From: Russula earlei | Taxonomy: Eukaryota; Basidiomycota; Agaricomycetes; Russulales; Russulaceae | Assembly (NCBI GenBank): GCA_025769875.1 | Contig: JAGFNK010000969.1 | Location: forward strand, 1 to 17,344 | Length of the DNA: 17,344 nt | Direction of reading: 5' to 3' | Shown here: positions 5,829-14,234 of the stretch, one piece after another | Layout of the letters: the number at the start of each line of letters is the position of its first letter | How positions within the stretch are numbered: the stretch's first letter is position 1 | Notes under the pieces: model-generated | Told to the model about the DNA's origin: nothing | The model's database searches: none | Seen by the model: only the letters and a program-made list of their open reading frames with translations | Translations under genes and position numbers: made by a program

Positions 5829-8800
5829 GCCAAAGTGCAACAGTCAGCACAGAGGCCCAAATAGATACCATTGTCAACCATAAAGAAAACTCAATGAAAG
5901 TTCCTTTTATGCTAACAACCAATGGAAAGACTGGACAAGCACTCCTTGACAGTGGAGCGACAGAAAATTTCATCAGTCAAGGAATTGTGGAAAAATTACA
6001 AATCCCACTTCGAGTCCTCAGAACCCCCAGACCCATCATTAATGTAGACGGTACCAATAACCAAGGAGGAGCACTAACCCATTATGCTCATATTGCCGTA
6101 CGGCATGGCCCCACCACATGACTTCTCACCTTCTACATCACAAATTTGGGAGAAGATAGAATGATCCTCGGATATCCCTTCCTAAAAGCAATTAACCCCC
6201 CTGTCAACTGGAGCACCGGTCGCCTGAGAAACCACTTAGGAATCCTTCTCACCCCCGTCCCCCTAACCAAACCACCAAAAATCCAGATCGCACAAATAAG
6301 AACAACTACCATTCCCCCGGAATACTCATGACATCAGAAAGTCTTCTCAGAAGAAGCAGCCAAACAACTCCCACCTAGTTGAGGAGAACTCGACTTTAGA
6401 ATCACCCTGAAACCTGACGCCCCCAAGTTCCTTGATTGCCGAACTTACCCACTTCCTCAAAATGAGAAACAAGAGTTGTCAAGACAAATACAAGGGGATC
6501 TAGCCAAGGGTTTCATCAAAGATGGTATTTTGGATTTTGTGTCCCCTGTCTTCTTTGTCCAAAAAAAGGATGGCACTGCCCCACAAATGGTGGTCGATTA
6601 TCGAAAACTCAACAACGCTACAGTCCCCGATTACCACATCTTACCCAACATGGAAGAACAATTGCACTGACTAAGGGGCAAAACCACCTTCAGCAAATTT
6701 GATGTCCGAGCTGGCTACAATAACATTCTGATCCACCCTGAAGACTGACACAAAGGCGCCTTCAAAACTCAGTTTGGTACCTTCATCCCCATGGTAATGG
6801 GTTTTGGCTTTACCAATGCTCCAGCTGCCTTCCAACGAGCAATGAACCATACCCTCCGACCTTGGCTTCTAAAATACCCAGAAAACACCTGCAACTACCT
6901 AGACGATGTGGCAATAGCCACAGGAGTAGGAGAAGAGCTCCTTCACCAACAAATCACACACGAGTTCCTTGACTTACTCAAAAGAGACTCCTATTTCCTG
7001 AAAGCATCAAAATGCGCCTTTGAACAACATGAAATTGATTTCCTGGGTTTTCGGATCAACCAAGGAACCCTCAAAATCGACCCAGTCAAAATGGATGGCC
7101 TCAAAAATTGGCCGAGACCCCCCAACAATCTGAAACAGGTACAACAAATCATGGGCGCCCTCAATTACCAATGACCGTTCATCCGAGACTTCGCCAAGAT
7201 AGCTTGCCCCATTTTTTCCACAATCAAGAAAGGGACCCCCTTTTTCTGGACCCCAGAAGCAACTGAAGCATTAGAAATCTTAATATCAACAGTCTGCGAT
7301 GACCCTGAACTTTACACCGCTAACCCTGATCTTCCATATGAATTAGAAACCGATGCCTCACAATTCGCTACTGGGGCAATCCTATTTCAAAAGGACCCAA
7401 GGGGAAAAAGAAAAATGATTGGTAACATGTCACATGCATTCAACGAAGCAGAAAGGAACTACCCGGTTTGGGATAGAGAGTTCCTAGCCTTGATCCTCGC
7501 ACTCCAACACTGGCGATACCTATTGGTTGGAACAAAGCACCCCATCAAGATTTTTATGGATCATGCCAACCTTGCCCACTACTGGCTCCCCCACAAAATC
7601 AATCGAAGAATTGCGGGTTACATTTCCACGCTAGCGGATTACCACTTCGAGATTCACCACAAACCCGGAACTTCCAATCGTGCCGATGCTCTCTCACGAC
7701 GACCTGACCACAATGATGGGTCAGGAGATAACCAAAACATCACAGCACTCCCTGACAAACTCTTCATTTGCATGCTTCACACTGAGGACCTCTATACTCA
7801 AGTATTAACCGAACAAAGAAAACGAAAGACAGACCTCCTCATGTGGAAGATCAAGCACGGTCTTCAAGAAGAAGAAAATGCACTGTTCAAAGATGGAAAA
7901 TTGGTGGTACCATATCAAGAACCCCTCTTACGGAAGATCTTGCATACCTATCACGACAGTGTCCTTGGGGGGCACACAGGAAATGCCCGGACCTTGTACT
8001 CAATCCAAGAATCCTTCTGGTGGCCAAAGATGGCCTACTTCATACGAGACTACATTCGAGGGTGTGCCACCTGCCAAGCCAACAAGTCCTCCACACACCC
8101 AACTCGCCCCCCAATTTACCCCATTCCCCCAGAATTTCAAAAACCCTTCCAAACCGTCGCCATTGTTGATCTCCCACCATCAGAAGGGAACAATACCATT
8201 ATGACCATCACCGACCATGACTCCACTAAGGCAGCCATATTCATACCCTGCCGTAAAGACATGGGAACTTTGCAAATGGCCAAGCTATTTTTACGCTATG
8301 CCTTCCCATGGACCGGAATTCCCTCCAAAATTATCTCCGACTGTGACTCCCGCTTTACCTCCAACTTGTTTCAGGAAGTTTCCCAAATCCTCGGGATTAA
8401 CCAAAATTTAAGCACTGCCTACCACCCCCAAACTGATGGGCAATCAGAAAGGACCAATCAGACCTTAGAAATGTACCTACGCATCTACATGGGAGAGAAG
8501 CAGGAAGAATGGGCACACTGGCTCCCCATAGCCCAATACCATTTTAACGCCCACAAATCTACTACCATCAAAAGAACCCCTTACAAACTCCTCATTGGGT
8601 TTAACCCTCAAGGACTTGGCACCCAACTCAAGTCCAAGTTTCCCGGAATCCAAGAATGACTCCAAGCATTAAAAGACATGAGGGAATCAGCACAAGAAGT
8701 GATGAAAAAGGCACAGAATAACTGGATCAAGGAAACCAAGTTCAAAGGTTTCGAAGAAGGACAGAAGGTTTGGTTGGAAGGCACTAACTTAAAAACTCCC

Positions 8801-9181
8801 CATCAGTTTCACAAGTTCTGCCCCAAACGATTCGGCCCTTTTACCATTACCAAGCGAATCTCCCACATTGTTTACCAGCTCCAATTACCACCCCAATGGA
8901 ACATCCACAATGTGTTTCATGCCTCCCTCTTATCTCCGGTCACAGAAACAGCCGAACATGGGCCAAACTTCCCTGAACCACCACCTGACCTTCTCTTGGG
9001 AGAATATGAAGTCGAAAAGATTACCGCCCAACGTCTCCATAGAAACTGACTCCAATACAGGGTCCGGTGGAAAGGGTACTCCGCAGCAGAGGATACCTGG
9101 GAACCTCTCTCAAACCTTAAAAACGCCAAGATGCAATCACCATGTTTCACCTCCAACAACCCACCAAACTCCATACCATGA
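5813..9181 (+). pseudogene. pol: Gypsy pol: protease, RT, RNase H, integrase, chromodomain; eight TGA stops
   Basis: One frame runs the full length without frameshift. Protease: LLDSGATENFIS, DSGAT at 5948-5962, ILGYPF near 6164. RT: VQKKDG, MVVDYRKLNN, GFGFTNAPAAFQ and catalytic YLDD at 6896-6907. RNase H: ETDAS with Asp at 7352-7354, then ERNYPVWDREFLAL, FMDHANL and RADALSRR. Integrase: a zinc domain ending CATC, the second catalytic Asp in ISDCDSRF, and D-x35-E ending in QSER; a GPF module at about 8836. Chromodomain: YEVEKI, RVRWKGY, DTWEP (8993-9133). In-frame TGA occur at 6119, 6329, 6380, 6668, 6746, 7172, 8657 and 9047. There is no in-frame TAA or TAG. The final TGA at 9179-9181 overlaps the next start. 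The first integrase Asp seems lost. This copy is inactive, but only lightly damaged. Confidence 0.9.
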
Positions 9182-9700
9182 CCATCACTAACTCTGATCC
9201 CGCAGAATCCCATCACTCAGACGAAAGTCTGGACAACTTAGAACATCGATTCCAAACACTTACAATACAACAACGTACATTACTCCCCAGAATTAACTCA
9301 TGTAACCCCCCTTCTTATTCCGTTAACGACCCCGCTATCCCCGACCGCGGGTATACAATTTTTAATTTAGCTGCCAGAGAACAACTCTTTTCTGGAATTC
9401 TCTCTCCTGGTGACTTCCGCGGTTTTCAATTACTTATGACGGACCCCCATTTCTCTGAGTTTCATCTATCCATACGAAGAGCAGTACTTACAGATTTAGT
9501 ATGGAACCACATCACACGTTCAGCCTACATAAGTACCCCCACTCCTTCCGAGTGGTCAGCCTGGCACCACGAACACGCTACCTCCACTTACAACACTCCC
9601 ATGTCATCCCCCGTTTCTAACTCATCTCCTCTACCTATCCTCACCCCTTCCCCCACCATCAAACAAGAGCCCCTCATGCCTGAAGTTATTCAGCATATCA
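9178..9700 (+). pseudogene. Gypsy third ORF, 5' part, interrupted by copia
   Basis: This frame starts at ATG 9178, which overlaps the pol stop as ATGA (9178-9181); an earlier in-frame ATG lies at 9142. It reads without a stop to 9700, where the copia element begins. The first part is acidic and Ser-rich (near 9195-9230), the middle has a folded-looking block (about 9340-9530, with REQLFSGILSPGDFRGFQLL), and then a Ser/Pro/Thr linker follows. I recognise no domain. It continues in frame at 14761 once the insertion and one TATCA are discounted, giving about 558 codons in total. The position after pol is where env lies in retroviruses, but I see no signal peptide or membrane segment. Confidence 0.7.
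9696..9700. repeat. Target-site duplication TATCA (left copy)
   Basis: The sequence TATCA at 9696-9700 is repeated at 14756-14760 on the other side of the copia element. It shows that the copia insertion is complete and defines the interrupted codon of the gypsy third ORF. Confidence 0.9.
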
Positions 9701-10217
9701 TGTTGAAGCAGATGGGCGCAGGTTATGATAAGAGCGATAAGATCCTTAAGATCTATCAAAAGATATTTCAGTATTGTGTAAGACAAGACTATAATTCAGT
9801 AATACCTATCAAAAGATATCTACAACGCATGATTAGATGCGAGAGATAAGATAGGAAACAGTAAGTACTCACTTCAGTATTGTGTAAGACAAGACTGAAG
9901 TGATCTATCGAAATACAACACTCTTAAGTACTCCAGAGCGTCTCTAAGTACACTGCAGGTAGCTACCATCAATAAGAAACAAAGATCATACAAGGATCAG
10001 TTGTTAGTAGCTACCGATTGTCATCAATTAACTTATCATTGTAAGTAGCGCAGATCTCAGCATATGAGCTGAGCCGGACCGCGTGATCCGACGCGTCATG
10101 CGCCTGAGCTAAGCCGGTGATGCCCGGTCCGTGTAACCGACGCGTCAACGTGTCTGAGCTGTGATTATATCACAACGTCCCAGGTGGTAACACACCAAAT
10201 CAATGATAATCTCAACA
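9701..10217 (-). repeat. Copia 3' LTR (left), 517 bp
   Basis: It begins tgttgaag and ends ctcaaca on the plus strand and is 98% identical to 14235-14755 by eye. Nine of the ten differences are transitions, many at CpG. Internal features are a 24-bp direct repeat, ttcagtattgtgtaagacaa plus gact (9766-9789 and 9876-9899), a hairpin with 9-bp arms (9870-9878 and 9894-9902) and a CpG-rich segment at 10066-10150. A 4-bp gtag present in the other LTR is missing here near 10188. Confidence 0.95.
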
Positions 10218-10225
10218 TCCCCCCG
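10218..10225 (-). other. Copia polypurine tract
   Basis: On the minus strand the sequence CGGGGGGA lies directly before the 3' LTR start TGTTGAG, the position from which plus-strand DNA synthesis is primed. The old copy has the same tract at 3351-3357. Confidence 0.75.
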
Positions 10226-10587
10226 TGATTGAGACAGTCAGTAGATTAGATCAAGAGAGATCTAACCCAGTAACGAAAGGACTGGTGTCGCGTGTGGGCG
10301 TGTGGCATGGTAAGACCATCAGCAGGTGGACGTCTTGATGAGGTAGGTATTGCAGTGAAATGCAAGTGATTAAAGAGTGGGTGAGTCGAGAGACTGCGAG
10401 TCAAAAGACTCCAAAGGAAATGAGTCGAAAGACTTCAAATGAATATGCGTATGCAGGCGAGAGACTGCAAAGGAAAGTGTGAACACGTGTGAACATGTGT
10501 AAACGCACAGTCGAGAGACTGCCAGGAAAGAGTCCAGTGAAGTGTTCAGATCTGCACATAGTGGAGGCTGCCGTTAAAATATATTGC
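10226..10587 (-). other. Copia 3' non-coding region with recurring AGACT motif
   Basis: I see no open coding sequence between RT and the polypurine tract, where copia RNase H would be expected. The motif (t)cgagagactgcaaaggaa, in variants, recurs about five times between 10385 and 10525. The old copy keeps the same motif family at 3525-3640, so the array predates the split of the copies. The RNase H domain seems lost or beyond recognition. Confidence 0.55.
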
Positions 10588-10975
10588 CTAATCGCCATAG
10601 GCGTTGCGTCTCCGGAGTGCTTGATCAACTGGACTTCCATGTCGGAACGGAGTGGAATGCGGAAGCGGAATGGAAGTCCGCCATCCCGAGGTAAGACCTC
10701 CAAGATTACAGGAGTGGAGCGGAGTGGAATCCACCATCCCGAAGAGATCCGAGATGTACCTTGATTGATTGATGTCTGTGTTAGCCGAGCGATTGCGTGT
10801 AACGCGGATCCCGAGATATGACGTGATCTCGCCTAGATCTGTCAACTCATAGCGTATAGACAAGGATGTATATGTGCCTGTAGATGTGAGCGCTGCCCAT
10901 AGATGTGAGCGTCAAGACCGCGAGGGTCGCCTAAGATAATGATGTCATCGGCAGAGAGGATGTGAACTGATAAGG
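10588..10975 (-). pseudogene. Copia reverse transcriptase remnant
   Basis: On the minus strand, one frame (10842-10975) carries LSADDIIILGDP, the position of the YVDD catalytic box of copia RT, with its first two residues replaced (SA for YV). After a frameshift, 10588-10863 carries YELTDLGEITSYLGIRVTR, INQSRYISDLFGM and VDSTP, the conserved block that follows the active site in Ty1/copia RT. RNase H should come next but is not recognisable. The N-terminal part of RT is replaced or obscured by the minisatellite at 11016-11320. The polypeptide is not functional. Confidence 0.85.
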
Positions 10976-11015
10976 AAATGGCAATGGATCCCCCCGCGTC
11001 TTGGCGATGACATAT

Positions 11016-11320
11016 GTCCGCATGAGAATGCGTGAGCGCGAAGCCGAGATAAGTGCCCACATGGGAATGTGTGCACGTGAAACCGATGCCCGCATGAGAA
11101 TGCGTGCGTATGAACGTGAAGCCTGCATGAGAATGCGTGCGTATGACTTGTGAAGCCCGCATGAGAATGCATGCGTGCTAAGTCGATGCCCGCATGAGAA
11201 TGCATGCATGTAAACGCGAAGCCTGCATGAGAATGTGTGCGTATGACTTATGAAGCCCGCATGAGAATGCGTGCGTGCTAAGTCGATGCCCGCATGAGAA
11301 TGCGTGCATGTAAATGCGAG
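11016..11320. repeat. 33/34-bp minisatellite inside the copia RT, with 100-bp higher-order unit
   Basis: The core gcccgcatgagaatgcgtgc recurs at about 11017, 11054, 11088, 11121, 11155, 11188, 11221, 11255 and 11288. Spacing in the regular part is 33, 34, 33, 33, 34, 33 bp, so three units make a 100-bp higher-order repeat: 11121-11220 matches 11221-11320 at nearly every base. Units differ mainly in the last 12-13 bases. It occupies the place where the N-terminal half of the copia RT should be. Confidence 0.85.
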
Positions 11321-11664
11321 TCACTAAGGACTCCATGAGAACGTAAGTCCCATGTATGATAGGCCTGTGTAAGACCAAAGAAAAACTTTCTTGTCCGTCC
11401 GGTGTGATGAAGCCTTGCGGTTGCTCCAATAAAACTAAATCTTGTCACCCAGTGAGCCAAATAGGAACACCGACAAGACGTCCGTTGATTTCCCAATGTG
11501 TTCGCGCGGCCAACGCTGAACAAGAGTCGCTAAGACTCAGACCTGGCTACTGGTGAGAAGGTTTCATCAATGTCAATGCCTTGTAAATTGGGTGAACCCC
11601 TGTGCAATTGAAACGCGCGCGAAATCTCCAAGATTTGCGTGCTGCACACCCATTCCGATATGAT
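11321..11664 (-). other. Degraded copia interval between integrase and RT
   Basis: This part of the copia internal region should encode the start of RT. I find only broken frames on the minus strand and no motif I can name. The base composition is CpG-containing like the rest of the element, so this is not foreign sequence by that measure. Confidence 0.35.
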
Positions 11665-11919
11665 CTATAAGATCAATTGATCCCAGGTACCAATTTTCGC
11701 AAGCGCGTCGATCACATATTTGATACGCGACTTGCCACTCATCGGCAGAATCCGATAAAGTGCCTTCCCGATATGTAGCCTAGTGATCGCTTTCGCGTAG
11801 CCGAGCCGTATGTGATAAGCACCCTCTCGGATCTGTGTATGCAGTCCCTCCGAGACATTCGGAACGCGGACGCGAATAAGACCCAAGATGTGTAACTGAG
11901 AGCAGACGCGGTGGACCAA
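11665..11919 (-). pseudogene. Copia post-integrase (C-terminal) segment
   Basis: The minus-strand frame carries LHILG, REGAYHIRLGYAKAI and HIGKALYRILP, then a TWDQ. This matches the pattern after the integrase core of Ty1/copia Pol, where a hLR-x-FG block is followed by a FLGY-type box and the edge of the pre-RT linker. It is isolated from the integrase core by stops and frameshifts. Confidence 0.55.
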
Positions 11920-12260
11920 TGAATTGTCCCAATAATGCTAAGTGAGGATGGCGTGAACGGTATGGCGGAGTGTGTTGAACTGGCTGTATAGGTGGGGTAA
12001 GGTCGAGTGAGTGTGGTGTGAGGGAATCTAATGGGGTTTCCGGAGGCGCGGAACGAAGTGCTGATGATCCAGTTTATGTGAAAGTAAGGCAGAGAATGTC
12101 ACCGGTCCTGTAGGGACCAAGAGTTGTGCAGGCGGAGCAGTGTCTGTAACATGTCCCCTGGCTATGCAGTATGCGCTTGTCGTGCGATAAGATTACGATG
12201 GTCAGGCGTGTAGACATACGCCCTACATCTAAAGAAGGCGGAATTGTGAGACGACTGGAG
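11920..12260 (-). other. Degraded copia interval
   Basis: This lies between the integrase core and its C-terminal segment. Minus-strand frames are short and show no recognisable motif. I see no other feature. Confidence 0.3.
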
Positions 12261-12524
12261 TCAGTCCATCCGTTCACAGTGTATGAAGTGTGTGTGCACA
12301 GAGAATGCGTGATGGAGTCCGATCATTAGTATGGACGGCAGCGTTAGTATTATGCTCCAGAACCCGAGGCTAAGACCAGCGCCGTGCAACTTTGAGCGCA
12401 TGTTGTCTTCAAGGGTCCGATTCCATCTATCTGGCACTCCATTCTCCTGTGGTGAATCTAGCATTGTTAATCTATGTTTGATCCCTCCATGAACTGATAA
12501 GTATGTGAGCATGCATTGCCTCAA
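12261..12524 (-). pseudogene. Copia integrase core, C-terminal half
   Basis: The minus-strand frame carries GGIKHRLT, SPQENGVPDRWNRTLEDNMRS and LHGAGLSLGFW. These match the conserved end of the Ty1/copia integrase core, G-I-x-H-x2-T then SPQQNGVAERxNRTL, with an A-x-L-x3-FW helix. The catalytic Glu of the canonical ER pair is Asp here (PDRW for AERK-type), which would impair DDE chemistry. The first and second catalytic Asp are expected in 12525-12700, where frames are broken. Confidence 0.85.
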
Positions 12525-12707
12525 TAGCTAGCGCCTCGAATTGATCTCGCGTGCAGGAGATCGGCTAAGGTGCTGTAGATAATCTGTAGCCGAGGATCCA
12601 ATCGCTAAGGGGAAGCCCAGAAAAGAAGCATTCGGTTGCCGAGTGTATACTCCGGACAGGATAACTGATCGCGATCCGTAAAGCCAAGCGAGATCCGAGT
12701 ACCGGAA

Positions 12708-13165
12708 TCACTGTGATAGATTAACGCGCGGTGGAAACATATGTCCCATGCGCTGATGCGGGATGTGAAATGATAGGACACTTCTTTGCGCGTGTAGAGC
12801 TGGAGTTATGAAGTTAATACACAATAGATTGTTCTCCAGCCAGCTGTGCACGATCTTCCGATCTTTGATGTGTAAATTTGAACACCCCTCTTGAGTGTAA
12901 GTGATGCATCCCCCGTTCCGAAGTAGCGCGTGCACTGTGTAGTCGCATGCATCGGCCTTCGGTACATGTAGAATGTCTATGAGGGTTAATAAGGATATCT
13001 CCAAGGCCTTCCGGCTGGCAGGACGGACGCAGATCCAGTCCCAATCTGTCTGATGACTGTATAACCTCCCAGAGTAATAGATCTGGAGGCCGGAGTGCAA
13101 ATAATGAAGTCGGGGGTCCAGAACGGACTAATATGATGAGGAGCTCCATAGTCAATCAAGATCTA
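12708..13165 (-). pseudogene. Copia protease and pre-integrase remnant
   Basis: At the high-coordinate end one minus-strand frame reads LIDYGAPHHISP at about 13130-13160, matching the LIDSGATSHMS active site of copia protease with Ser replaced by Tyr. In a neighbouring frame (12708-13100) LIDILHVPKAD, then GGCITYTQEG, match the end of protease and start of the pre-integrase region (l-x-VLHVP). HQRMGH at about 12740 matches the WHxRxGH zinc-binding start of integrase. At least two frameshifts separate these blocks. Confidence 0.7.
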
Positions 13166-13199
13166 GCCGCCGTGTAAAGGGAAACCCAGAATCTCATAT

Positions 13200-13778
13200 T
13201 CATCGGATGTCCGATACCTCGGTGATAGGAGCAGTATTGCCCACTATGTACGTGCTGACGTTCCTGTCAGTGCCTGTCACTTTTGTATTCATTGCCTTCT
13301 CCTTCCGGTAGTCCAGACTGCGTGCCCAAGTTGATTGCAATAGCAGCATTGTATTTCGGACGTAGTGTTGTATGTCTTTACTGGAATGACTGTATTTTGT
13401 GAGGCGGAGAGGCCGGCCCGACAACCATCTTCATTACTGATCCGTACTGGATCGTGTGTGGAAAGGTCCATCGGAGTGCCAGAGGCTAGAATTTGTCGAT
13501 GTGACAGCCGAGTAAGCGTCGGGTAATGTTTAGATAAGAATAGAGATGAGATGGAGATTCGATATGAATAAATGGTTATATTGGAGAGTGATCCATGCAT
13601 CGTTTGATGCAATCGCGGGAACGTCTGATGTGTGTCGTCTAACGTCTAGGAATGTGCGTGTAAGGGATGCCCATGTGTAGAACGCTTGACATTGATCTGA
13701 CGCCGCCGTATGCGCGTTTGAGTTCCTCCCACTTGAGCTTGCAAGTATACAATTTGATGTCATTTTTGTTACTGCCAA
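13200..13778 (-). pseudogene. Copia gag remnant with damaged zinc knuckle
   Basis: Minus-strand frames between 13778 and 13200 occupy the gag position. Near 13348-13305 is CCYCNQLGHAV, the C-x2-C-x4-H part of a CCHC knuckle. The fourth ligand is lost: the frame continues with TT, and the alternative frame there gives DYRKEKA, suggesting a knuckle ending DC-RKxKA in which Cys became Tyr and a base was gained or lost. The upstream frame starting at 13778 shows no clear capsid motif. Confidence 0.55.
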
Positions 13779-14222
13779 TGTGACCTTCTGAATGTATATT
13801 TCAAGAGCGCGTGCATCTAAAAGTGTTCTCCCTCAGTGTCCTAAGAAGTATTGCTGGAGGGGCTATCATCTGTAACTGTAATGCGACGCGCGATAATTAT
13901 TCAGGATGTGGGGTAATGGCCAGTAAGCGAGATGACCAAGCGAGTGATCGAGATCGAGGAGGGAACGTAAACATTAGGCGAGGGTGCCGTGAGTGAACTT
14001 TAGGTAATTGCGAATTGCCAACCCGGGCTAATGGAGCAGTTGCCAGATTATTGAAGATCAAATCAGTACCCCTGACGCGTGATAGATAACGCGTGCGTCA
14101 ATCCTTCGGCTCCAGGGACCGAAGGAGTAGGGTGTCGTCTGATAACAGAGGCTTATGAAGAGGGAAAAAAAAAATGGTAAGCTTGTGTGTGAATCTTCGA
14201 CTTTGGAATTTAGACACGGTCA
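13779..14222 (-). other. Copia 5' leader
   Basis: This is non-coding sequence between the primer-binding site and gag. It contains a hairpin with 8-bp arms, TCCTTCGG (14102-14109) and CCGAAGGA (14119-14126), about 100 bases from the primer-binding site, and an A10 run at 14165-14174. Leaders of this kind carry packaging and dimerisation signals, but the function here is not shown. Confidence 0.45.
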
Positions 14223-14234
14223 GGGCCCATAACC
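14223..14234 (-). other. Copia primer-binding site, initiator tRNA-Met half-molecule type
   Basis: Immediately after the 5' LTR, in element orientation, the minus strand reads GGTTATGGGCCC. From established knowledge of Drosophila copia and yeast Ty5, the primer can be a 5' half of initiator tRNA-Met, complementary to the anticodon arm (GGGCTCATAACC). The match here is 11 of 12, with one G for A. The sequence abuts the LTR end ...TCAACA with no spacer. Confidence 0.7.

Noticed and set aside
6119..9049. UGA read as tryptophan (code change) or programmed readthrough in the gypsy pol
   Set aside because: All stops being TGA, often followed by C, first suggested recoding. But pol also uses TGG at many Trp positions, and several TGA sites match conserved Arg in the family. 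CGA to TGA by CpG deamination explains the pattern and agrees with the LTR data.
5813..9181. Classical CpA-type repeat-induced point mutation
   Set aside because: It would turn CAA/CAG and TGG codons into TAA/TAG. None are seen in a frame rich in CAA codons.
9701..9849. C-terminal extension of the third ORF into 9849 (and the similar 14174-14383 frame)
   Set aside because: Both frames read through the same copia LTR sequence. The real continuation of the ORF is at 14761.
11016..11320. CRISPR-like array
   Set aside because: The cores are diverged and the intervening bases are themselves repeated in cycles of three, not unique spacers. There are no cas genes, and the context is a fungal retrotransposon.
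10842..11429. Cys/His-rich repeat protein encoded by the minisatellite
   Set aside because: The open frames on the minus strand come from the repeat itself. They exist in several frames at once and lie inside a broken RT gene.
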